From the NCBI GenBank assembly GCA_013821025.1, contig JACDHN010000036.1, positions 1 through 12,023 on the forward strand: a stretch of DNA of 12,023 nucleotides, written 5' to 3'. Origin of the DNA: Acidimicrobiia bacterium (GTDB lineage Bacteria; Actinomycetota; Acidimicrobiia; Acidimicrobiales; Ilumatobacteraceae). Both the position numbers and the translations under genes were made by a program. The notes below the pieces were generated by a model. It saw only the letters and a list, made by a program, of their open reading frames with translations, had not been told where the DNA came from and searched no databases. Below, piece after piece: positions 6,586 to 12,023 of the stretch (its first letter is position 1; every line of letters begins with the position of its first letter).

Positions 6586-7741
6586 CCGCCTGGCGGGGGT
6601 CCCGTCCCTCCAGCGCCGCCGACAGCATGTCGGGGAACTGATCGGGCGTGCAGCCGAACACGACGGCTCCCCTGGCCTCCAGCTCGGCGGCGTTCACGTG
6701 GTCGAACGCCGGCGTTCCGTCGTCGGACAGGCTGAGCACCACGACCACCGTGACGCCCTGGGCGACGAGCGCGGCGACATGGGAGACCATCGCCACCGCG
6801 TCGCCCCCCTCGAACAGGTCGCTGATCAGCACCAGCACCGTCTCGGCCGGGCGGGTCACGAGCGACCGGCAGTACGTCAAGGCGGCTGCGATGTCGGTAC
6901 CGCCGCCGAGTTGCACGCCGAACAGCACGTCGACAGGATCGTCCAGCAGCTCGGTGAGATCCGCCACGGCCGTGTCGAACGCCACGAGCTGGGTGCGCAG
7001 CGACGGGATCCGCGCCAGCACCGATCCGAACAGCGCCGCGTAGACCACACTGTCGGCCATCGAAGCACTCTGATCGACGGCGATGACCACGTCGCGCGCC
7101 AGGCTTGGAGCCCTCCGGCCGTGGCCGACGAGCCGCTCCGGCACGACGGTGTGTTGCTCGGGCAGCCAGTGGCGCATGTTGGCGTGGATCGTGCGCGGCC
7201 AGTCGATGTCGGACGGCCGCGGCCGCCGGGTGCGGTCGCCCCTGGCCAGCGCCCCAGCCACGGCAGCACGGATGCGATCTTCGAAGCGGATCCGCAGCTC
7301 GTCGAGCACCTTCGCCACCACCTGGCGAGCCGTGTCGCGGGTGGCATCGGGGAGCAGTTGGTTGAGCTCGATGAGCATCGCCACGAGCTGCAAGTCGGCC
7401 TCCACCGTGGACAGCAGCTCTGGCTCCAGCAACAGCTGCCGGAGCTCGAGACGTTCGATGGCGTCGTGCTGCAGCACCCGCACCACCGGCGTGGAGAAGT
7501 AGCGGCGGATGTCGCCGAGCCACCGGGTGACCGACGGCGCCGATCGACCCAGCCCACCTGGGCCTCGCCGGCCGCCGAGCCGATTGCTCGACGTGTTGCG
7601 CAGGTCGTACACGGCGCCAAGCGCGGCGTCCATGCGGGCATCGTCGGTGTGGAGGGACACGCCCGTCCCGTCGGCATCGTCACCTCCGATCACCAACCTC
7701 CAGCGGCGCAGCCGTTCGGCATCGGACACAGTGGTGGTCAT
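6569..7741 (-). CDS. VWA-domain protein (MoxR partner, YehP/CoxE-like)
   Basis: A 390-residue protein. The N-terminal ~200 residues are mostly helical with conserved-looking RYFSTPVVRVLQHDAI and LLEPELLSTVEADLQL stretches. The C-terminal von Willebrand factor A domain (about 215-385) has a complete metal-ion-dependent adhesion site: D223-x-S225-x-S227 (DQSASM), T282 (GGGTD) and D308 (ISDLFEGG). Such proteins act as metal-dependent adaptors that recruit clients to a MoxR ATPase, and one is encoded two genes upstream. The ATG at 7741 overlaps the stop of the DUF5682-like gene as ATGA, and GGGAG lies 7 bases before it, so translation should be coupled. No signal peptide or membrane segment is seen, so it is likely cytosolic. 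Its length and position match E. coli YehP. It is the last gene of the operon and ends inside the 3' end of udp. Confidence 0.9.
   Translation of the reverse strand: MTTTVSDAERLRRWRLVIGGDDADGTGVSLHTDDARMDAALGAVYDLRNTSSNRLGGRRGPGGLGRSAPSVTRWLGDIRRYFSTPVVRVLQHDAIERLELRQLLLEPELLSTVEADLQLVAMLIELNQLLPDATRDTARQVVAKVLDELRIRFEDRIRAAVAGALARGDRTRRPRPSDIDWPRTIHANMRHWLPEQHTVVPERLVGHGRRAPSLARDVVIAVDQSASMADSVVYAALFGSVLARIPSLRTQLVAFDTAVADLTELLDDPVDVLFGVQLGGGTDIAAALTYCRSLVTRPAETVLVLISDLFEGGDAVAMVSHVAALVAQGVTVVVVLSLSDDGTPAFDHVNAAELEARGAVVFGCTPDQFPDMLSAALEGRDPRQAVTALS
6590..6613 (+). terminator. Possible hairpin just after udp, inside the opposing gene
   Basis: CTGG (6590-6593) pairs with CCAG (6610-6613). 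After one mismatch, GGG (6595-6597) pairs with CCC (6606-6608). It begins 5 bases after the udp stop and would have to end the udp transcript within the 3' coding end of the VWA gene. There is no U-tract; weak candidate. Confidence 0.2.
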
Positions 7742-9969
7742 GGCGGTGCTCCCGGCAGCCCGAGCAACCGGCCGACGAGTGTGGCGGCTTGCGCCAGGCG
7801 TTCGGGGTCGAGGCCACCGACGGCGGCAACATCTACCTGGCGATCGGTGAGCACCCAACCGATTTGGCGGCGCTCGGCCGGCTCGAAGCCTCCGAACGTG
7901 CGACGCAGCAGCGGCACCACCTGCTCGAACGACTCACCGTTGAGGCCGCACAGCCAGGTGTCGATGATGGCCAGCAGCTCGGCGTCGTGGATCAGCACGG
8001 TGCCACTGCCGGCGAGGAAGCCCTCGACGAACGTGGCGCCGCATTCTGGCGGCGTGCCCACCGACAGAGCCCGGCTGAGCCGCTTCTCCACTTGTGCGGC
8101 CGACCACCATCCGGCGTCGTGCAGCACGCGCGCGGCCCGCCCGGCGACGAGCCCGCCCCTGTCGGCGTCGGCGAGCTGGGCAACGACAGCTCGCCATCGG
8201 CCGTCGCGCTGCGGGTGCTCGCACAGGGCGAGGGCAGCGTGCACGGCCGCCACCCGCCGAGCCGCCACTGGCGCGGCGTCGGCCGACGGGCGGGCGAACG
8301 CCGCCACCATCCCGGCCAGCACCCTGTCGACGAACCCGTCGAACACCTGCCGCACAGAGGCCTGATCGGTGTCGCGGACGTCGCCGTATCGGATCGTGTC
8401 GGCCAACGGACCGAGCGTGTCGATCAGCTCCCCGAGATCCGGATCGCGTGCGCCCCGGTCGCTCAGGCCCCGCAGGCACGGCCCGACGGCGTCGGGAAGG
8501 TCGGCCCGCAGCGCCCCGTGAAGCGTCGCCTCCAGCTCCGTGAGCGAATCGGCGGTGCGGGCGCGGTCGATGCAGCGCGACGTCGCGGCACGCAAGAGCG
8601 TGGTGCCGAGCGCCGACGACTCGACGACGCGAAGCGCGTCCTCGGGCTGGGGCACCAGCTCCCACGTCTCGCGGAACGTGCCCGACGAACCCCGACCGTC
8701 CACGAGCCTGGCGCCACGCAAACCCAGCACTGCGCTGCGGTGCAACAGCTGCGAGCGGGCCCTGCCGGACGGTGTACGAAGGTCGAGCTCGACCCTTCGC
8801 GGTGTCGATGACGGACGCAGGCGGCAGCGCCGTTGCTGGGCTGCGAGGTCGCGGGCCAGCGGTACCTGGGGAGCATCGTCGGGCACCTCACCGATGGCGT
8901 CGCCGATGACGAGCCGCCGGCGCAACATGACGCCGCCTGGCAACGTGCCCCGGCGATGGTCGGCGAATACGCTGTCGGCGGCGTCGAGCACCTCTGCCAG
9001 CCCCGGCCGGGGCCGGCCCCGCATCACGGCGAGCGCCTCGGCCAGGCGGCTGGCCCCGATGAGGTGGTCGGGCGAGGCGTCGAATCCCTCGGTCCGCAGG
9101 AACCGGGCGGCGTCGACGAGGAAGCGGTTGACGCCATCGGCGCCAGGGTGCTCGAACACGTGGGCGTACCAGCCAGGGCTCTCGATGCCGGCCCGGTATC
9201 CGCTCGCGGCGTCGAGTCGCTGGTGGGTCCACGGGATCCAGCTCATGGCCACCTTGGCCCTCGGATGCGCCCGGAGCGTGGATCGATCCGCCGTGGACGT
9301 GTGCTCGCCAATGTCGAGGGCGGGAACGTGCCAGGCGCCGCACACGACGCCGAGGCGCTCGAACCCGTCCGCAAGAGCAGATCGCATGGCCTCACGCATG
9401 TGCGCCTCCCGTCGGGCCTCGAACGCATCGCTGCTCGCCGGCGCCGCCCGGCGCAGCTCACCCATCGCCTCGGCGACGGCCTCGAACGCCGGGGCGCCAT
9501 CGCCCCGGTGTTCGATCACGTCCTCCCACCAGCGCTCGGGCTCCGCGTCACCGGCAGCCGCCGCCAACTCGGCGATCGGATCGAACCCAGCCATCTTCTG
9601 CTCGTCGCCGGTCGGGCCGGCGCCGGTGCGAGATGCCAGCGTGGCCGCCAATGGCAGGTCGATGGCGCGCAGCTCGACGCCGTGGGCGAGCGCCCACCGG
9701 AAGGCTTGCCACTCGGGGCTGAACGACGCCAACGGCCAGAACGCCGCCACGTCTGGCTGGTCGACGACGTGGCCGAGCAGCGCCACCGGCGGCACGAGGC
9801 CACGCGCCACCCACGGCAACAAGAGCTGGGCATCAGCCGGGAACTCCACCAGCACGGCGTCTGGCTGCAACTCGTCGAGAGCCTTGACGACCGAGCGGGC
9901 CGAGCCAGGGCCGTGGTGCCGAATGCCCATCAGCGCCACCGACGTGGCCACGGCGCTGGCGGCGCTCAC
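7738..9969 (-). CDS. DUF5682-like protein (YehM-like), predicted TraB/Tiki-like N-terminal domain
   Basis: A 743-residue protein of a family with no known biochemical role, found with MoxR and VWA genes. The N-terminus has the family signature GIRHHGPGSAR (15-25) and PDAVLVEFPAD (36-46). A helical stretch with ARREAHMREAM follows (185-195), then VVCGAWHVPAL (208-218). This order (His motif, Glu after a strand, Arg-x-x-x-Met helix, GxxH) resembles the TraB/Tiki/ChaN/EreA hydrolase fold. Around residues 300-345 lies HLIGASRLAEALAVMRGRPR, and the remainder is long, helical and without a motif I know. No signal peptide or transmembrane segment is evident. The GTG at 9969 overlaps the MoxR stop as GTGA; GAAGGA lies 11 bases upstream. 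The length is close to that of E. coli YehM. The DUF assignment is from memory of the family pattern; the fold link is inference. Confidence 0.85.
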   Translation of the reverse strand: MSAASAVATSVALMGIRHHGPGSARSVVKALDELQPDAVLVEFPADAQLLLPWVARGLVPPVALLGHVVDQPDVAAFWPLASFSPEWQAFRWALAHGVELRAIDLPLAATLASRTGAGPTGDEQKMAGFDPIAELAAAAGDAEPERWWEDVIEHRGDGAPAFEAVAEAMGELRRAAPASSDAFEARREAHMREAMRSALADGFERLGVVCGAWHVPALDIGEHTSTADRSTLRAHPRAKVAMSWIPWTHQRLDAASGYRAGIESPGWYAHVFEHPGADGVNRFLVDAARFLRTEGFDASPDHLIGASRLAEALAVMRGRPRPGLAEVLDAADSVFADHRRGTLPGGVMLRRRLVIGDAIGEVPDDAPQVPLARDLAAQQRRCRLRPSSTPRRVELDLRTPSGRARSQLLHRSAVLGLRGARLVDGRGSSGTFRETWELVPQPEDALRVVESSALGTTLLRAATSRCIDRARTADSLTELEATLHGALRADLPDAVGPCLRGLSDRGARDPDLGELIDTLGPLADTIRYGDVRDTDQASVRQVFDGFVDRVLAGMVAAFARPSADAAPVAARRVAAVHAALALCEHPQRDGRWRAVVAQLADADRGGLVAGRAARVLHDAGWWSAAQVEKRLSRALSVGTPPECGATFVEGFLAGSGTVLIHDAELLAIIDTWLCGLNGESFEQVVPLLRRTFGGFEPAERRQIGWVLTDRQVDVAAVGGLDPERLAQAATLVGRLLGLPGAPP

Positions 9970-11090
9970 GGCTCGGCGGGTCCTTCGATGTCGTCACGAG
10001 CGGCGTCGTAGAACGACGCCCAACCGGCGCGGTCGCGCACGACGGTCTCGAGGTACTCACGCCACACGACGGTGTCGCGGGCGGGATCGCGAACCACGGC
10101 GCCCAACGTCCCCGACGCCACATCGCCAGGGCGCAACGTGCCGTCGCCGAAATGGGCGGCCAGGGCGAGGCCGTTCATGATCACCGAGATGGCCTCGGCC
10201 GTGGACAACGTGGAGGACGGCGACTTGAGGCTCGTTCGCCCGTCTTCGGTGACGCCAGAGCGCAGTTCGCGGAAGATCGTGACCACGCGGCGGATCTCTT
10301 CGTCGGCTCCCGACAGCGTGGGCAGGGCGAGCGGGGCCCCGAGCTCGCCGACGCGTTGGGCGACGATGCGTGCCTCTGTCTCGGCGTCGGCGGGCAGCGG
10401 GAGCAGCACGGTGTTGAACCGTCGGCGTAGGGCACTCGACAGCTCGTTGACGCCGCGGTCGCGGTTGTTGGCGGTGGCGATGACATTGAAACCCTGAACG
10501 GCCTGCAGTTCAACGTCGAGCTCGGGGATCGGCAACGTCTTCTCCGACAGCACCGTCACGAGCGCGTCCTGCACCTCCGACGTGATGCGCGTCAGCTCCT
10601 CCACCCGGGCGATGGCGCCCCTGGCCATGGCTCGGTAGATCGGGCTCGGCACGAGGGCAGCTTCGCTCGGACCCTCTGCCAGCAGGCGGGCGTAGTTCCA
10701 CCCGTAGCGCAGCGTCTCCTCGGTGGTGCCGGCTGTGCCCTGCACGAGCAGCGTGGAGTCGTCGCTGATGGCGGCGGCGAGGTGCTCGCTCACCCAAGTC
10801 TTGGCCGTGCCCGGCACGCCGAGCAGCAGTAGCGCCCTGTCGGTGGCGAGCGTCGCCACGGCGATCTCCATGAGTCGCCGGGAGCCGATGTACTTTGGGG
10901 TGATCGAGGTGATCCCGGAGCCGTCGGCCAGCGTCCCACCCAACAGGTACGTCACGACTGCCTGAGGTGAGAGGTGCCAATTGGGTGGCCGTGGCCGATC
11001 GTCGGCGGCAGCCAGCGCAGCCAACTCGTCGGCATACGTGTCCTCGGGATGCGGGCGCAGCACCGAGGCGGTCCCTGGCTGATCGCTCAC
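9966..11090 (-). CDS. MoxR-family AAA+ ATPase (YehL-like)
   Basis: A 374-residue AAA+ protein. Walker A is GVPGTAKT (91-98), with the Ala-Lys-Thr typical of MoxR proteins. The Walker B position reads IARVEE (160-165), so the usual Asp-Glu is Glu-Glu. Sensor 1 is in NVIATANNRDRG (N208/N209), and arginine-finger candidates are R222-R224 in ALRRRF. MoxR ATPases form rings that remodel or assemble partner proteins, commonly working with a VWA protein from the same operon, as here. The GTG start at 11090 overlaps the stop of the upstream gene as GTGA and has a strong AGGAGG at 11095-11100, the best ribosome site in the operon, suggesting higher translation of the ATPase subunit than of its partners. 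The protein should be cytosolic. The subfamily most like it is E. coli YehL. Confidence 0.93.
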   Translation of the reverse strand: MSDQPGTASVLRPHPEDTYADELAALAAADDRPRPPNWHLSPQAVVTYLLGGTLADGSGITSITPKYIGSRRLMEIAVATLATDRALLLLGVPGTAKTWVSEHLAAAISDDSTLLVQGTAGTTEETLRYGWNYARLLAEGPSEAALVPSPIYRAMARGAIARVEELTRITSEVQDALVTVLSEKTLPIPELDVELQAVQGFNVIATANNRDRGVNELSSALRRRFNTVLLPLPADAETEARIVAQRVGELGAPLALPTLSGADEEIRRVVTIFRELRSGVTEDGRTSLKSPSSTLSTAEAISVIMNGLALAAHFGDGTLRPGDVASGTLGAVVRDPARDTVVWREYLETVVRDRAGWASFYDAARDDIEGPAEP

Positions 11091-11896
11091 CGATCCTCCT
11101 CGAAGCTGGCCAGCATCGCAAGACGGCGCCGAGCCAAGTCGGCGATGATGGCTGCTGCGGCACCGATGCGCTGGTCGGCAGCCATGGAATCGAGCATTGG
11201 GACGACGGCGGGCAGCGATGCGCTGGGCATCCGCGCAACGACGTGCTCCACGAGCCGGCGGTCAGCTGCGGCGAACCCGGCACCAGCGAGCACCTGGCCG
11301 ATGCGACTGGCGAGCTCGTTCGGATCACCGTTGACCAGCGGAGCCACATCGGGATGCAGCGGCAGCTCGGATAGGGCCGCCGGATCGACGCCAGGGCGCG
11401 GCGGCGGGGCCAACGGAACGTCGAGATGCTCGCTCATCCAGCGCACGACGGGTCCGCCGATCTGCTGCGCCAGCTGGCGGCGGCGCACATCGGTGCGGTG
11501 AAGCTCCAGCATGTCGACGAGCACATCGGCCGGCACCCGCTCGCCCCGCTGCCACACCGTCGCCATCCACTCGTCCTCGAGCACCGGCCACCCGTCGACG
11601 ATCGACCGCCATTGCCGAGCTGCAGCCGGCGCGCACAGCGGGCGGGGATCATCAGCAGGCGGCGCGAGCAGGTGCGCCGGCCGACCTGGTTGCAACGCCA
11701 CGCGCCGAGCGACGGTCATCACCGCGAGCTGGTTCAAGAAGACGGCGTCGGGAGCCGAGTCGCCGACGATCACGGCCAGGTCGGCGACCACGTCGGCGAT
11801 CGGCCCTGGTGGTGCGGCGGGAGGCTGGCGCCGGTCGGTGCCGAGCAGCGCCGTCGTCAACAATGCCCCCCACGCGTCGTCGAGCAGGTCGGTCAT
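11087..11896 (-). CDS. DUF5691-like helical protein, short form
   Basis: A 269-residue protein beginning MTDLLDDAWGALLTTALLGTDRRQ in three parts: the opening MTDLLDDAW, then TALLGTDRR (15-23), which I take as the DUF5691 signature. The rest is Ala/Leu/Arg-rich and helical, with HEAT-like pairs of helices near the C-terminus (AADQRIGAAAAIIADLARRR). No catalytic motif, signal peptide or membrane helix is visible. In actinobacteria DUF5691 genes typically accompany MoxR/VWA/DUF5682 genes; relatives I remember are longer, so this may be a reduced version. The ATG at 11896 is chosen because it overlaps the upstream stop (ATGA) and opens with the family motif; an in-frame start at 11992 would lie inside the upstream gene. 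A scaffold or adaptor role in the MoxR complex is a guess. Confidence 0.78.
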   Translation of the reverse strand: MTDLLDDAWGALLTTALLGTDRRQPPAAPPGPIADVVADLAVIVGDSAPDAVFLNQLAVMTVARRVALQPGRPAHLLAPPADDPRPLCAPAAARQWRSIVDGWPVLEDEWMATVWQRGERVPADVLVDMLELHRTDVRRRQLAQQIGGPVVRWMSEHLDVPLAPPPRPGVDPAALSELPLHPDVAPLVNGDPNELASRIGQVLAGAGFAAADRRLVEHVVARMPSASLPAVVPMLDSMAADQRIGAAAAIIADLARRRLAMLASFEEDR

Positions 11897-12023
11897 ACTG
11901 CGTCCACGAAGGACGGGTCGGCCAGGGGGCCGACGTCGACGACTCGATCGTCGAGGTGCACGGTAAGGGGGATCAATCCGGCGGGCGTCCACTCCACGGT
12001 CATGTCGGCGGGCCGGCCACCGC
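11893..12023 (-). CDS. C-terminal end of an upstream operon gene (5' part outside window), possibly a SWIM zinc-finger protein
   Basis: A minus-strand frame enters from the right edge and ends at the TGA at 11893-11895. The visible 43 residues include VEWTPAGLIPLTVHLDDR and end DPSFVDAV. Evidence that it is real: its stop overlaps the next start as ATGA, exactly like the three other junctions of this operon, codon use is GC3-rich, and the frame is open to the edge. The sequence itself does not identify a family. In related operons the gene before DUF5691 often encodes a SWIM zinc-finger protein, so that is the contextual expectation only. Confidence 0.7.
   Translation of the reverse strand, partial: GGRPADMTVEWTPAGLIPLTVHLDDRVVDVGPLADPSFVDAV

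Noticed and set aside
5799..7523. 574-codon minus-strand frame across udp and the VWA gene
   Set aside because: It is extremely Arg/Ala-rich, out of frame with the MIDAS-bearing VWA gene, and opposite the well-supported udp.
7742..7858. Longer start for the VWA protein at 7858
   Set aside because: It would add 39 Arg/Pro-rich residues. The ATG at 7741 has GGGAG upstream and the ATGA overlap seen throughout the operon.
6548..8365. 605-codon open frame on the plus strand antisense to the VWA and DUF5682-like genes
   Set aside because: It has no domain signature, is biased to His/Arg/Gln/Val as complement-strand frames are, and lies opposite two genes with clear motifs and coupled starts.
8540..10180. 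546-codon plus-strand open frame antisense to the DUF5682-like and MoxR genes
   Set aside because: Its Ser/Arg/Pro-rich composition is typical of the complement of GC3-rich genes, and it has no motif or ribosome-binding site.
1..12023. CRISPR arrays, insertion sequences, integrases, att sites, rRNA
   Set aside because: I saw no repeat-spacer pattern, transposase or recombinase motifs, long terminal inverted repeats or rRNA-like sequence on either strand.

Overview
This is a high-GC window with strong G/C preference at third codon positions. The gene content points to an actinomycetote: a deazaflavin (F420)-type nitroreductase, a DinB-like thiol-transferase-fold protein, a FadE-like acyl-CoA dehydrogenase, and a MoxR/VWA/DUF5682/DUF5691 operon. 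An acidimicrobial or similar environmental lineage would fit, but that is inference; no marker gene is present.

Left part (1-3095): the tail of a probably exported protein, then a pentapeptide-repeat/DinB-like protein and a Ddn-like flavin/deazaflavin oxidoreductase, all on the plus strand. A convergent minus-strand NAD-dependent epimerase/dehydratase follows. These look like independent transcription units separated by 56-284 bp gaps, some of which hold short hairpins.

Middle (3096-4512): about 1.4 kb without an intact gene. It holds a decayed minus-strand ATPase relic (Walker A followed, out of frame, by a TPR-like helical tail) and a 47-codon coding-like fragment closed by stops at both ends.

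Right part, plus strand (4513-6585): an acyl-CoA dehydrogenase followed after 15 bp by uridine phosphorylase (udp).

Right part, minus strand (12023 down to 6569): a tightly packed operon. In transcription order it holds the end of an unidentified gene cut by the window edge, a short DUF5691-like protein, a MoxR-family AAA+ ATPase, a 743-residue DUF5682-like protein, and a VWA-domain protein with a complete MIDAS. All four junctions are 4-base stop/start overlaps (ATGA or GTGA). The last gene runs 17 bases into the 3' end of udp. The MoxR plus VWA pairing implies an ATP-driven remodelling complex. The DUF5682 N-terminus carries a His/Glu/Arg/GxxH pattern that resembles the TraB/Tiki/ChaN/EreA hydrolase fold, so it is the best candidate for the effector or enzyme of the system. 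The same three-gene core (AAA ATPase, ~750-residue protein, VWA protein) is known in Enterobacteria as yehL-yehM-yehP, still without a defined role. This operon is the most interesting content of the window.
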